Shown here piece by piece: positions 51,488 to 61,288 of a DNA stretch of 64,000 nucleotides. Both the position numbers and the translations under genes were made by a program. The stretch lies in the NCBI RefSeq assembly GCF_010384365.1, contig NZ_CP048397.1:2294001-2358000 (forward strand), given 5' to 3'. Below the pieces are notes generated by a model. That model searched no databases and was not told where the DNA came from. It worked only from the letters and a program-made list of their open reading frames with translations. Positions within the stretch are counted from its first letter, which is position 1, and each line of letters begins with the position of its first letter. This stretch comes from Streptomyces sp. S4.7 (lineage in GTDB: Bacteria; Actinomycetota; Actinomycetes; Streptomycetales; Streptomycetaceae).

Positions 51488-52822
51488 ATGCCCAGAAACC
51501 GCCGTCTGACCGCTTCCGCCGTCGCGGTCGCCGCGCTGTCCGTCCTCACCGCCGCGTGTACCGGGCAGTCCGGCAACTCCGCCTCGGACGATCCGAACGC
51601 CAAGACCACGATCACCTTCTGGCACGGCTGGAGCGCGCCCTCCGAGGTGAAGGCGATCAAGGACAACATCGGCCGCTTCGAGGACGCCCACCCCAACATC
51701 AAGGTCAACGTCGTCGGCAACATCAACGACGACAAGCTCAACCAGGCGCTGCGCGCGGGCGGTTCGAAGGGCCCGGACGTCGTGTCGTCCTTCACCACCT
51801 CCAACGTGGGCAAGTTCTGCTCGTCCGGCGCCTTCGCCGACCTCGCCCCCTTCATAAAGAAGGACGAGATAGACCTGGCGAAGACGTTCCCGAAGGTGCT
51901 GCTCCAGTACACCGAGTTCGAGGGCGACCGCTGCGCGCTGCCGCTGCTCAGTGACGCGTACGGGCTGTACTACAACAAGGACGCCTTCAAGGAGGCGGGC
52001 ATCACGGCCCCGCCGAAGACGATGTCCGAGCTGGCCACCGTCGCGAAGAAGCTCACGAAGCCCAAGGGCGACAGCTACGAGCAGGTCGGCATGATGCCGA
52101 CCTACCACGGCTACGAGACGGTCGTCGACCACTACATGTCGAGCTGGGACCACGCGTACTTCGACGAGGACGGCAAGTCCAGCATCGCCAAGGACCCGGC
52201 CTTCGCCGAGATGTTCACGTACCAGAAGAAGCTGGTGGAGGACCTCGGCGGCTTCGGCAAGCTGGAGAAGTTCCGCTCGACCTTCGGTGACGAGTGGGGC
52301 GCCAAGCACCCCTTCCACACCGGCCAGGTCGCGATGCAGCTCGACGGCGAGTGGCGGCTCGGCATGGCCGAGGACGCGGGCGTCGACTTCGAGATCGGCG
52401 TGGCGCCCATGCCCGTCGCCGACGACGAGGCCGACAGCTACGGCAAGGGCTTCCTCTCCGGCACGATCATGGGCATCGCGCCGCAGAGCGAGAAGCAGAA
52501 CGCCGCGTGGGAGCTGGTGAAGTACATGACCACCGACACGAAGGCGGTCGTGGAGTTCGCCAACGGCATCCGCAACGTGCCCTCCACGTTCGCCGCGCTC
52601 AAGTCGCCCGACCTGAAGTTCGACCCCCGCTTCAAGACGTTCCTCGACATCGCGCAGCACCCGAAGTCCAGCACCCCCGACGGCGCGATCAACGGCGCGA
52701 CGTACCAGACGACGCTCCAGGACTTCGGCTACCAGTACGAGAAGGGCTCCGTGAAGGACCTCCGGAAGGGCCTGGAAGAGACCGCGAAGCAGATCGACCG
52801 CGACATCGAGCAGGCCAAGTAG
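51488..52822 (+). CDS. csnE: Sugar-binding lipoprotein of chito-oligosaccharide ABC importer
   Basis: 444 aa. Lipoprotein signal: hydrophobic VAVAALSVLTAAC with Cys24 as the lipid site. Mature part is a family 1 extracellular solute-binding protein (ITFWHGWSAPSEVKAIKD, LSDAYGLYYNKDAF, GQVAMQLDGEWR). It would capture chitosan-derived oligosaccharides and deliver them to the CsnFG permeases. No ATPase gene is present in the operon, so a shared MsiK-type ATPase is expected, as is usual for Streptomyces sugar importers. ATG after CCGGGAG. Confidence 0.92.
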   Translation: MPRNRRLTASAVAVAALSVLTAACTGQSGNSASDDPNAKTTITFWHGWSAPSEVKAIKDNIGRFEDAHPNIKVNVVGNINDDKLNQALRAGGSKGPDVVSSFTTSNVGKFCSSGAFADLAPFIKKDEIDLAKTFPKVLLQYTEFEGDRCALPLLSDAYGLYYNKDAFKEAGITAPPKTMSELATVAKKLTKPKGDSYEQVGMMPTYHGYETVVDHYMSSWDHAYFDEDGKSSIAKDPAFAEMFTYQKKLVEDLGGFGKLEKFRSTFGDEWGAKHPFHTGQVAMQLDGEWRLGMAEDAGVDFEIGVAPMPVADDEADSYGKGFLSGTIMGIAPQSEKQNAAWELVKYMTTDTKAVVEFANGIRNVPSTFAALKSPDLKFDPRFKTFLDIAQHPKSSTPDGAINGATYQTTLQDFGYQYEKGSVKDLRKGLEETAKQIDRDIEQAK

Positions 52823-52841
52823 CGGGCGGGGAAGCCGACTG

Positions 52842-53810
52842 ATGTCCAGCAACACGCTCCGTCCGCAGCGCCCCGGCGGCGGCCTCGCGGCGAAGCGCAG
52901 GAGACGGGCGCTGCGGACGGTGGCGTTCATGTCGCCCTGGCTGATCGGGTTCACGGTCTTCTTCGCGTATCCGCTCGCGTCGACCGTGTACTTCTCCTTC
53001 ATGAAGTACGACGGTTTCAACTCCCCCGTCTGGAACGGGCTCGGGAACTGGAGTTACGTCTTCGGTGACTACCCGATGTTCTGGCCGTCGCTGCGCAACA
53101 CCCTGTGGCTGGTGCTGGTGATGGTCACCTGCCGGGTCGTGTTCGGTCTCGGCGTCGGCATGCTGATCACAAAGATCAAGACGGGCACGGGGGTCTTCCG
53201 GACCCTGTTCTACCTGCCGTACCTGGCGCCGCCCGTCGCGGCCACGCTCGCCTTCGTGTTCCTCCTCAACCCCGGTACGGGGCCGGTCAACACGATCCTC
53301 GGCGACCTCGGACTGCCCACTCCGGGCTGGTTCAACGACGCCTCCTGGTCCAAGCCGGCGCTCACGGTGCTCGCCGTCTGGGGCATCGGTGATCTGATGG
53401 TCATCTTCATGGCCGCGCTGCTCGACGTACCGAAGGAGCAGTACGAGGCGGCAGAGCTGGACGGCGCGTCGTCCTGGCACCGCTTCCGCTACGTGACGCT
53501 GCCGAACATCTCGCCCATCGTGCTGTTCGCCGTGGTCACCGGGGTGATCCAGGCGATGCAGTACTACACACAGCCACTGGTCGCGGGCAAGGTCGCCTCC
53601 GGTGTGATCGGCGGCTCCGGCCAGCAGTTCGAGCCCGGCTACCCGGACAAGTCGACGCTGACCCTGCCGCAGCTCGTCTACAACCTCGGCTTCCAGCGCT
53701 TCGACTACGGCGCGGCCTGCGTCGTCGCGCTCGTGCTGTTCGCCCTGGCGATGGTCTTCACCGCGTTCCTGATGCGGCGTCGCGGCGGACTGATCGGAAC
53801 GGGTGACTGA
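52842..53810 (+). CDS. csnF: Chito-oligosaccharide ABC permease (MalF type)
   Basis: 322 aa with six hydrophobic segments. EAA loop: EAAELDGASSWHRFRYVTLP. Located 19 nt after csnE. Partner of csnG; the pair forms the membrane channel. Function assigned from the operon order and the CsnR operator. Confidence 0.92.
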   Translation: MSSNTLRPQRPGGGLAAKRRRRALRTVAFMSPWLIGFTVFFAYPLASTVYFSFMKYDGFNSPVWNGLGNWSYVFGDYPMFWPSLRNTLWLVLVMVTCRVVFGLGVGMLITKIKTGTGVFRTLFYLPYLAPPVAATLAFVFLLNPGTGPVNTILGDLGLPTPGWFNDASWSKPALTVLAVWGIGDLMVIFMAALLDVPKEQYEAAELDGASSWHRFRYVTLPNISPIVLFAVVTGVIQAMQYYTQPLVAGKVASGVIGGSGQQFEPGYPDKSTLTLPQLVYNLGFQRFDYGAACVVALVLFALAMVFTAFLMRRRGGLIGTGD

Positions 53811-53812
53811 CC

Positions 53813-54721
53813 ATGCCCCCTCAACTGCTCGACGCGCCCGGCCGGCCCGTGCGGCCGGCGGACGACACGCGCACACCGGCGGCCCGTACCGCGCGCCGCA
53901 GGGCGGTGCTGCACTGGATCGCCGTGCACGCGCTCGGTGTCGCGGCGGCGCTGTTCTTCGTGCTGCCTTTCGTCTTCCTCTTCCTCACCTCGGTGATGAG
54001 CGACCAGCAGGCGCTCACCCGCGACCTCACCCCGAACAGCTGGGAGTGGGGCAACTACACCAAGGTCTTCGACACGCCGGGCTTTCTGACCTGGTGGAAG
54101 AACACCCTGCTCTACGCGGGGCCGGGGACCGTCCTCTCGGTCGCCTCCTCGATCCCCGTGGCGTACGCGCTGGCCAAGTTCCGCTTCCGCGGGCGGCAGT
54201 TGTCGCTGATGCTCGTCATCTCGATGATGATGCTGCCACCGCAGGTCGTCATCATCCCGATGTATCTGTTCTGGGCGAAGCAGCTGGACCTGTCGGGCAC
54301 GCTCTGGCCGCTGATCATCCCGATGGCGTTCGGCGACGCGTTCTCCATCTTCCTGCTGAGGCAGTTCCTGCTGACGATCCCGGACGAGTACCTGGACGCG
54401 GCCCGCGTCGACGGCTGCGGCGAGTTCCGTACCCTGATCAGGGTCGTCCTGCCGATGGCGAAGCCGGGCATCGCCGCGGTGGCGCTGTTCCAGTTCTTCT
54501 ACGCGTGGAACGACTACTTCGGTCCACAGATCTACGCGTCGGAGAATCCGGCCGCCTGGACGCTCAGTTACGGGCTGGAGTCCTTCAAGGGCGCGCACCA
54601 CACCGACTGGAACCTGACCATGGCCGCGACCGTACTGGTCATGGCCCCCGTGATCCTCGTCTTCTTCTTCGCGCAGAAGGCCTTCGTCGAGGGCGTCACA
54701 CTGACCGGAGTGAAGGGCTAG
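53813..54721 (+). CDS. csnG: Chito-oligosaccharide ABC permease (MalG type)
   Basis: 302 aa with six hydrophobic segments. EAA loop: DAARVDGCGEFRTLIRVVLP. ATG lies 2 nt after csnF stops, so translation is coupled. Ends with VEGVTLTGVKG, the usual MalG-type tail. Confidence 0.93.
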   Translation: MPPQLLDAPGRPVRPADDTRTPAARTARRRAVLHWIAVHALGVAAALFFVLPFVFLFLTSVMSDQQALTRDLTPNSWEWGNYTKVFDTPGFLTWWKNTLLYAGPGTVLSVASSIPVAYALAKFRFRGRQLSLMLVISMMMLPPQVVIIPMYLFWAKQLDLSGTLWPLIIPMAFGDAFSIFLLRQFLLTIPDEYLDAARVDGCGEFRTLIRVVLPMAKPGIAAVALFQFFYAWNDYFGPQIYASENPAAWTLSYGLESFKGAHHTDWNLTMAATVLVMAPVILVFFFAQKAFVEGVTLTGVKG

Positions 54722-54729
54722 CAACACAC

Positions 54730-56004
54730 ATGAAACTCGCAGTAGTGGGTGGCGGGTCCACCTATACACCTGAGTTGATCGACGGCTTCGCCCGGTTGAG
54801 GGACACCCTCCCGATCAGTGAGCTCACGCTCGTCGACCCGGCGGCCGGCCGGCTGGAGCTGGTGGGCGGTCTCGCGCGGCGGATCTTCGCCAAGCAGGGG
54901 CACCCCGGCACGATCGTCACGACGTCCGACCTGGACGCGGGCATCGCAGGCGCCGACGCCGTCCTGCTCCAACTGCGCGTCGGCGGACAGGCCGCGCGCC
55001 TGGGCGACGAGACGTGGCCGCTGGAGTGCGGCTGTGTCGGCCAGGAGACGACGGGCGCCGGCGGTCTCGCCAAGGCGCTGCGTACGGTCCCGGTCGTGCT
55101 GGACATCGCCGAGCGGGTACGGCGCGCCAACCCGGACGCGTGGATCATCGACTTCACCAACCCGGTGGGCATCGTGACGCGCGCCCTGCTCCAGGCCGGA
55201 CACAAGGCGATCGGGCTGTGCAACGTCGCGATCGGCTTCCAGCGGAAGTTCGCGAAGCTGCTGGACGTCGCCCCCTCGGCCGTCCATCTGGAGCACATCG
55301 GGCTCAACCATCTGACCTGGGAGCGGAGCGTACGGCTCGGCGGCCCCGACGGTGAGAACGTGCTGCCCAAGCTGATCGCCGAGCACGGCGACGCGATCGC
55401 GGACGACCTGCGGCTGCCGCGCCGGGTGCTCGACACCCTCGGCGTGGTGCCCTCCTACTACCTGCGCTACTTCTACGCGCACGACGAGGTCGTCCGGGAG
55501 CTGGGCACCAAGCCGTCACGGGCCGCGGAAGTGGCCGAGATGGAGGCGCGGTTGCTGGAGATGTACGGGGATCCGGCGCTGGACGAGAAGCCCGAGCTGC
55601 TGGCCAAGCGCGGCGGCGCCTTCTACAGCGAGGCCGCGGTCGATCTGGCCGCCTCGCTGCTGGGTGACGCGGGCCGCGGCGGCAGCCCGGTCCAGGTCGT
55701 CAACACCTACAACAACGGCACCCTGCCCTTCCTCGCCGACGACGCGGTGATCGAGGTACAGGCGAGGATCGATTCCTCCGGGGCGACGCCGCTGGCCGTG
55801 GCCGAGGTCGACCCGCTGTACGCGGGGCTGATCGCGAACGTGACCGCGTACGAGGACCTGGCGCTCCACGCCGCACTGCACGGTGGCCGCGACCGTGTCT
55901 ACAAGGCGCTGCTGTCCCACCCGTTGATCGGTCAGTACGAGTACGCCGAGGGCCTCACCGACCGACTGATCGCGCACAACCGGGAGCACCTCGCGTGGGC
56001 ATGA
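54730..56004 (+). CDS. csnH: GH4 family 6-phospho/chitosan-oligo glycosidase
   Basis: 424 aa NAD- and Mn-dependent glycosidase. NAD loop VVGGGSTYTPELIDG; metal/NAD residues in GLCNVAIGFQRK (Cys) and HIGLNHLTW (His); YNNGTLPFLADDAVIEV near the end. GH4 enzymes cut by a redox elimination mechanism. In the csn operon it would hydrolyse imported glucosamine oligomers. ATG 8 nt after csnG; stop overlaps csnK by 4 nt. Confidence 0.92.
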   Translation: MKLAVVGGGSTYTPELIDGFARLRDTLPISELTLVDPAAGRLELVGGLARRIFAKQGHPGTIVTTSDLDAGIAGADAVLLQLRVGGQAARLGDETWPLECGCVGQETTGAGGLAKALRTVPVVLDIAERVRRANPDAWIIDFTNPVGIVTRALLQAGHKAIGLCNVAIGFQRKFAKLLDVAPSAVHLEHIGLNHLTWERSVRLGGPDGENVLPKLIAEHGDAIADDLRLPRRVLDTLGVVPSYYLRYFYAHDEVVRELGTKPSRAAEVAEMEARLLEMYGDPALDEKPELLAKRGGAFYSEAAVDLAASLLGDAGRGGSPVQVVNTYNNGTLPFLADDAVIEVQARIDSSGATPLAVAEVDPLYAGLIANVTAYEDLALHAALHGGRDRVYKALLSHPLIGQYEYAEGLTDRLIAHNREHLAWA

Positions 56005-57005
56005 GCCGGACCGAGCCGGCGGCGGGACGCGGGAGCGTCCTGGCCGTCGACGCCGGGAACAGCAAGACCGATGTGACCGTGATCGGTGCGGACGGGTATG
56101 TGCTCGGCGCGGCGCGCGGCGGCGGCTTCCAGCCGCCGGTCGTGGGCGTGGAGCCGGCGATCGACCGGCTCGCCGCGATCGTCGCCGACGCGGCGGCCGA
56201 CGCCGGCCTCCGTACGGAGGGCATCGCCGGGCATGTCTCCGCGTGTCTGGCCAACGCCGATCTCCCGGTGGAGGAGCGGGAGTTGGCGGCGGCGGTGCAG
56301 CGGCGCGGCTGGGGCCGCACCACGGAGGTGCGCAACGACACCTTCGCGATACTGCGTGCCGGGCTGCCCGGCGGCGCCGAACCGCGCGGAGTCGCCGTGG
56401 TGTGCGGCGCGGGCATCAACTGCGTGGGCATGCTGCCGGACGGGCGTACGGCGCGCTTCCCCGCGATCGGCCGGATCTCCGGCGACTGGGGCGGTGGCTC
56501 CGGGCTCTCCGAGGAGGCGCTGTGGTTCGCGGCGCGCGCCGAGGACGGTCGGGGCGAGCCGACGGAACTGATGCGTACGGTGCCGGCGCACTTCGGCCTC
56601 GGCTCGGTGTACGCGCTGATCGAGGCGCTGCATCTGGGGCACGTCCCGTACGGGCGCAGGCACGAGCTGACGCCGGTCCTCTTCGCGACGGCCGCGGCGG
56701 GCGACGCGGTGGCCCGGTCGGTGGTCGACCGGCTCGCCACCGAGGTCGTGGCGCTGGCGGGGGTGGCGCTGGAGCGGCTGGGGCTGCTCGACGAGGAGGT
56801 GCCGGTGCTGCTGGGCGGCAGTGTGCTGGCGGCCCGTCACCCGCAACTGGACGAGGGGATCGGGGAACTGCTCGCGGCCCGTGCGCCGAAGGCGGTGGTG
56901 GCAGTGGTGACAGCGCCGCCGGTGCTGGGTGCCGGGCTGCTGGGGCTGGATCACACCGGCGCCGCGCCCCCGGCGCACGCCAGGCTGCGCGCGCACTACG
57001 CCTGA
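56001..57005 (+). CDS. csnK: BadF/BadG-type amino sugar kinase
   Basis: 334 aa ASKHA-fold kinase similar to N-acetylglucosamine and glucosamine kinases. Phosphate-1 loop AVDAGNSKTDVTV, phosphate-2 region VAVVCGAGINCVGM, SGDWGGGSGLSEEAL, and adenosine loop VPVLLGGSVLA. Phosphorylates glucosamine released by CsnH so it can enter glycolysis. ATG at 56001 overlaps csnH (ATGA); a GTG 6 nt earlier is the alternative. Followed by the operon terminator. Confidence 0.92.
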   Translation: MSRTEPAAGRGSVLAVDAGNSKTDVTVIGADGYVLGAARGGGFQPPVVGVEPAIDRLAAIVADAAADAGLRTEGIAGHVSACLANADLPVEERELAAAVQRRGWGRTTEVRNDTFAILRAGLPGGAEPRGVAVVCGAGINCVGMLPDGRTARFPAIGRISGDWGGGSGLSEEALWFAARAEDGRGEPTELMRTVPAHFGLGSVYALIEALHLGHVPYGRRHELTPVLFATAAAGDAVARSVVDRLATEVVALAGVALERLGLLDEEVPVLLGGSVLAARHPQLDEGIGELLAARAPKAVVAVVTAPPVLGAGLLGLDHTGAAPPAHARLRAHYA

Positions 57006-57350
57006 CGCGCTCGTACCGCCGGGCACCCGCACGAACGCGGGTGCCCGGCGTCGGCGTGTACCGGGCCCGCGCCGGGCGCGAACCGGGCGTGTGCCAGGCG
57101 TGTACCGGGCGCGGCCACCCTCCGGGCCCGTGATCGAACCCTCACGTTCGGGAACCGATCACGGGTTCCTGACGTATTCAATGGGGGGAGCACGCCGGGG
57201 AGATCGTGTTCCGTCGGCGGGCTCCGTCCGCACAAGATCCAGTCAAGGCCTGTGTGGAAGCCGGTCCCTGCGGCCATACTGCTGGCCGGGAGTCGTCCCA
57301 CGGTCCGCCGAAGAGCGCGACGCCGTCGACAGGACCTAGGGGGAGGTCAA
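57006..57350. other. 345-nt intergenic region after csnK
   Basis: No gene. The start is a strong terminator (57017-57050). Two copies of GGCGTGTACCGGGC lie at about 57053 and 57098 in a GC-rich stretch that may form further hairpins. The last 150 nt hold the promoter of the next operon, with a possible -10 CATACT near 57274. Confidence 0.5.
57017..57050 (+). terminator. Terminator of the csn operon
   Basis: Perfect 14-bp stem CGCCGGGCACCCGC (57017-57030), loop ACGAAC, complement at 57037-57050. Confidence 0.85.
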
Positions 57351-58748
57351 GTGACATACCCGCCGAATGTGCGCTCAGCGCCTGTTCCGGCACCGCCGCA
57401 CGCGCCCGCGCCGTCGGCTCCGCCACCGGAGCCACCACCCGCGCGCCACGGCGCGTGGGCCGAGGGCAAGGAGCGCCTGCGCGCGGCGGCGACGACGGAG
57501 CCGGGCCGGCTCCAGATCATCGGTGCCCTGCTGGCCCTGCTGGTCGTGGTGTTCGGAGCGGTGACGGCCTTCGAGGTCGGTGACCGGTCCGTCGCCGCGG
57601 ACGACGTCGTCGACCGCAGCCAGCCGCTGAGCGCGGACGCGGCGAACATCTACCGCTCGCTGGCCGGCGCCGACACGGCCGCCGCGAGCGGCTTCCTGGC
57701 GGGCGCGCAGGAACCGCCGAAGGTGCAGCAGCTCTACAAGGACGACATAGAGACCGCGTCCCTGCTGCTGGTCAAGGCCGCGGCGAACACGGAGGGTTCC
57801 AGTGAGTCCCGCAGCCAGATCGCCACGCTCAACGAACAACTCCCGCTCTACACGGGTCTGATCGAGCGCGCCCGGGCCAACAACCGCCAGGGCCTGCCGC
57901 TGGGCGGCGCCTATCTGCGCTATGCCAACCAGAAGATGACGAAGGAGATCCTCCCGGCGGCCGAGAAGCTGTACGCGTCGGAGACCGCGCAGCTCGACCG
58001 GGACCAGGGGGACGCGCGGGCGTGGCCGTTGCTGTCCCTGGCCACCGGTGTCGTGGCGCTGGGTGTGCTGGCCTGGGCGCAGCGGCGCAACTACCACCGG
58101 ACGAACAGGGTGTTCAACCACGGTCTGCTGGCGGCGACGGCCGCGGCGACGGTCGTGCTGCTGTGGCTGGCGGTGGGCCACACGGTGGCGCGTACGCAGC
58201 TCGACGACGCGAGCGCGCACGGCCAGGCGTCGCTGACGGTCCTCAACGACGCCCGGATCAGCTCGCTGAAGGCGCGTGCGAACGAGAACCTGACGCTGGT
58301 CGCACGCGGCGCCGTCCTGACGAAGGACGGCAGCGACCGGTACGAGACGGACCACCAGGCCGACATGAAGGGGCTCGGTGCCGCGCTGGAGAAGGCGCGG
58401 AAGCTCGCCGACGACAGCGCGGGCTCCGAGCCGGTCGGCGTCGCCCGCACGGCGGCCACCGAGTGGCAGAAGCTGCACAAGTCGGCGAACGACACCGACA
58501 AGGCCGGTGACTACGAGGGCGCGCTGGCGAAGGTCATCGGCGACAAGGACTCGACGGGCGAGTCGTTCGACCGGGTGGACGACGCGCTGGCGAAGGCGAT
58601 CGGCCACGAGCAGCGGGAGTTCACCGACGCCGCCGATTCCGGCCGGGACGCGCTGACGGGCCTGTCGATCGGGGCCGTCGTACTGGCCCTGCTCGGCGCG
58701 GTGGGCGCGATCCTGGGTATCAACCGCAGGCTTTCGGAGTACCGGTGA
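57351..58748 (+). CDS. glnX: GlnX-like transmembrane sensor protein
   Basis: 465 aa. Four hydrophobic segments: about 53-75, 222-240, 257-277 and 437-457, with an extracytoplasmic domain of about 145 residues between the first two and another of about 155 residues before the last. The N-terminal 45 residues are Pro/Ala-rich. In mycobacteria GlnX links periplasmic amino acids sensed by GlnH to the kinase PknG. Order here (glnX, glnH, coiled-coil gene, pknG) supports the same role. GTG start with GGGGGAGG. Confidence 0.82.
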   Translation: MTYPPNVRSAPVPAPPHAPAPSAPPPEPPPARHGAWAEGKERLRAAATTEPGRLQIIGALLALLVVVFGAVTAFEVGDRSVAADDVVDRSQPLSADAANIYRSLAGADTAAASGFLAGAQEPPKVQQLYKDDIETASLLLVKAAANTEGSSESRSQIATLNEQLPLYTGLIERARANNRQGLPLGGAYLRYANQKMTKEILPAAEKLYASETAQLDRDQGDARAWPLLSLATGVVALGVLAWAQRRNYHRTNRVFNHGLLAATAAATVVLLWLAVGHTVARTQLDDASAHGQASLTVLNDARISSLKARANENLTLVARGAVLTKDGSDRYETDHQADMKGLGAALEKARKLADDSAGSEPVGVARTAATEWQKLHKSANDTDKAGDYEGALAKVIGDKDSTGESFDRVDDALAKAIGHEQREFTDAADSGRDALTGLSIGAVVLALLGAVGAILGINRRLSEYR

Positions 58749-59836
58749 CAGGGGGAGGAATGACAGCCGACACCACGGAGCCGACGGGCACGGACGGGCC
58801 GCGCGAGCCGTACCGGCCGCAGAGGACCGACCGTCGCCCGGCCGCCCGCCGTACGGGAGTCACGGTCGCCGCCGCCCTCGCGCTGACGGCGACGCTCGCC
58901 CTCCTTCCGCTGTCACGCGACAGCCGGACCGGCGAGGGCGGGGAGCCGCGGCAGGTCACGGCCGAGGCCGCGCCCGCCGCCGCCGAGGCGCCGGACTGCG
59001 AGGAGCCGGAGCGCAGTCTGCGGCCCGACGACGCGGACGGACCGGCCGTCGAACGCATCAGGGCCCGGGGCAAACTGGTCGTCGGCATCGACCAGAACAG
59101 CTTCAGCTGGGGCTACCGCAACCCCGCCACCGGCACCATCGAGGGCTTCGACATCGACCTCGCGCGGGAGATCGCCAAGGACATCCTCGGCTCCCCCGAC
59201 GACATCATCTTCCGCGCCATCCCCACCAATCTGCGTGAACAGTCCCTGGAGAACGGCACGGTCGACCTGGTCGTACGGACCATGACGATCAACTGCAAGC
59301 GGCTCGAAAAGGTCTCCTTCTCCACCGCCTACTTCCAGGCCGGCCAGCAGGTGCTCGTGCCCAAGGGGTCGGACATCACGGGTTACGACGAGTCGCTGTC
59401 CGGCAAGCGCGTCTGTTCGGCGTCGGGCTCGACGGCGTACGACGCGCTGGTGGAGCAGTCGTACGGCGCGATCTTCAAGGACAGGCACGACGGGACCGAG
59501 CAGGACGAGGACAAGCTGACGGTGTCGAACCAGCTGGACTGCCTGGTGCGGCTCCAGATGGGCGAGGTCGACGCGGTCGTCACCGACAACGCCCTCGCGG
59601 CCGGCCAGGCGGCGCAGGACCCGGCGGTCGAGCTGGTGGGCGAGCCGTTCACCGAGGAGTACTACGGCGTCGCGGCCAAGCTCGGCAGCGACGACCTGGT
59701 GCGCCGGGTCAACCAGGTCCTGGAGGACTACCGGGCGGGCGGCGCCGGCAGCCTCTGGATGCGTTCGTACAACCAGTGGCTGAAGGACGGTCTGCCAGGC
59801 ATAACCGCGGCCCCGAAGGCCAAGTACAAGGATTGA
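58745..59836 (+). CDS. glnH: GlnH-like glutamate/aspartate-binding protein, membrane-anchored
   Basis: 363 aa. Residues about 39-58 form a hydrophobic anchor; there is no lipobox Cys, unlike mycobacterial GlnH, so it is probably a signal-anchor protein. From residue 103 it is a family 3 solute-binding domain (KLVVGIDQNSFSWGYRN, GFDIDLAREIAKD, LRVQ-type hinge). Two Cys pairs could give disulfides. Overlaps glnX by 4 nt (GTGA). No ABC permease or ATPase follows, which fits a sensing rather than a transport role: it would report extracellular amino acids to PknG. Confidence 0.88.
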   Translation: MTGGGMTADTTEPTGTDGPREPYRPQRTDRRPAARRTGVTVAAALALTATLALLPLSRDSRTGEGGEPRQVTAEAAPAAAEAPDCEEPERSLRPDDADGPAVERIRARGKLVVGIDQNSFSWGYRNPATGTIEGFDIDLAREIAKDILGSPDDIIFRAIPTNLREQSLENGTVDLVVRTMTINCKRLEKVSFSTAYFQAGQQVLVPKGSDITGYDESLSGKRVCSASGSTAYDALVEQSYGAIFKDRHDGTEQDEDKLTVSNQLDCLVRLQMGEVDAVVTDNALAAGQAAQDPAVELVGEPFTEEYYGVAAKLGSDDLVRRVNQVLEDYRAGGAGSLWMRSYNQWLKDGLPGITAAPKAKYKD

Positions 59837-59959
59837 GGAACGAGGTCGGGGACCGGGCATCCGGGCACCGACGCCGCGAAGAGGCGGTATCAGAACGGAA
59901 GATCGGGCACGGCACCGGGCAACGGCGCCGGCGGTCAGGGCAGAGCGGAGAGGTGATCG

Positions 59960-61288
59960 ATGGGCGACGCGGGCTCCTTCACCGGTTCGACGGGGAAGTC
60001 GGCCGGTCCTGCCATGGACCGGGACGAGGCGGATCGTGCCCTCGCGCGCCTCGGCGCGGAGCGCGAGGCGATCGAGACGTCCCTGCTCGCCCTCCAGGAC
60101 CACGCGGGCAGGCGGCTGCTCGAAGGGGCCTCCCTGACCGGAGTCACCAAGGACCGCTGGGCCACCACCGAACAGACGATCACCCTGCTGTGGAGCTACT
60201 TCGACGCCTACGGCGCCGCGCTGCGCGGCGCCCGCGAGGCCCGCGCCCGGCTGCGGTGGCTCAACCAGCAGGACCTGGTGGACCTGACCGAGAAGCTGCG
60301 GGGCCGCAGCGTCACGGTCGCGGGCTCCGCCACCGCCGTCCCGTCCATCGCGGGACCGGCGAAGCTCTCCGAGCAGTTCACGCTCGCCGAGCTGGTCGCG
60401 CGGATGAACGAGCTGTACGCGCAGTCGCTGGACATGGTCGTGGCGTCGGACTCCGTCTGGTCGGCGCTGCCCGCCCGGATCGACCTGCTCGCCGCCGAGC
60501 TGAACCGCACCCGCTCGCTGGCGCACTCCGCCGGGGTACGGCCCGGTGAGCACCCGGCGGGTGACGAACTGGAGGCGATCACCGACGAGCTGTCCACGCT
60601 GCGTGCCCAGGTGATCTCCGATCCGCTGGCCTTCTGGCAGCCGGTGCACGGCAGTTCGGCGCCCGGCGGCGGCCGGCCCGACACCGAGCGCTACGACCGG
60701 GCGGCCCGCGCGCTGGAGGACGTACGCCGCGAGATCGACGCGGTCCTGACGGTGCGCCAGGACTCGGAGGCGCGGCTGCTGCGGCTGCGTGACGTGCTGT
60801 CGCGCGCCGACCGTACGCTCACCGAGGCGCGGTCGGCCCGCGGCGAGGTGCTGGCGAAGATCGCCGCTTCGGAGGTGCCCGCGGTGAGCGGTCCGCCGAC
60901 GGCGCTCCAGGAGCGGCTGTCGACGGCCGCCGAGTACCGCAGACACGCGCAGTGGCACCGCCTCTCCCCGCTGCTGGAGTCCCTGGAGCGGGAGGCGGAG
61001 GACGAACTGCACCGGGCCCGCGAGTCGTTGACGGCCGTCACGGCCCCGCTCGCGGTCCGGGCCGAGCTGCGCGGCAGGCTCGACGCGTACAAGGCGAAGG
61101 TCGCCAGGCACGGGCTCGCCGAGGACCTGATGCTGACCGAGCGCTACGACGCGGCCCGCCGGATGCTCTGGAGCGCCCCCTGCGATCTGCGCGTCGCCGA
61201 GCAGGCGGTGCTGCGCTACCAGCAGGCGGCGGCGGAGGCACTGGCCCAGCGGCAGTCCGGGCCCTCCGACCGCGGGGGGAACGCGTGA
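59960..61288 (+). CDS. Coiled-coil protein of the pknG locus
   Basis: 442 aa, soluble, no signal or TM segment. Most of the sequence from 20 to 430 is strongly helical with heptad-like repeats (AREARARLRWLNQQDLVDLTEKLRG; ARALEDVRREIDAVLTV). No enzymatic motif seen. It lies between glnH and pknG in the same operon; the mycobacterial locus has no gene at this place that I recall. A scaffold or substrate of PknG is an inference. Its stop overlaps a 26-aa ORF that ends in pknG. Confidence 0.75.
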   Translation: MGDAGSFTGSTGKSAGPAMDRDEADRALARLGAEREAIETSLLALQDHAGRRLLEGASLTGVTKDRWATTEQTITLLWSYFDAYGAALRGAREARARLRWLNQQDLVDLTEKLRGRSVTVAGSATAVPSIAGPAKLSEQFTLAELVARMNELYAQSLDMVVASDSVWSALPARIDLLAAELNRTRSLAHSAGVRPGEHPAGDELEAITDELSTLRAQVISDPLAFWQPVHGSSAPGGGRPDTERYDRAARALEDVRREIDAVLTVRQDSEARLLRLRDVLSRADRTLTEARSARGEVLAKIAASEVPAVSGPPTALQERLSTAAEYRRHAQWHRLSPLLESLEREAEDELHRARESLTAVTAPLAVRAELRGRLDAYKAKVARHGLAEDLMLTERYDAARRMLWSAPCDLRVAEQAVLRYQQAAAEALAQRQSGPSDRGGNA

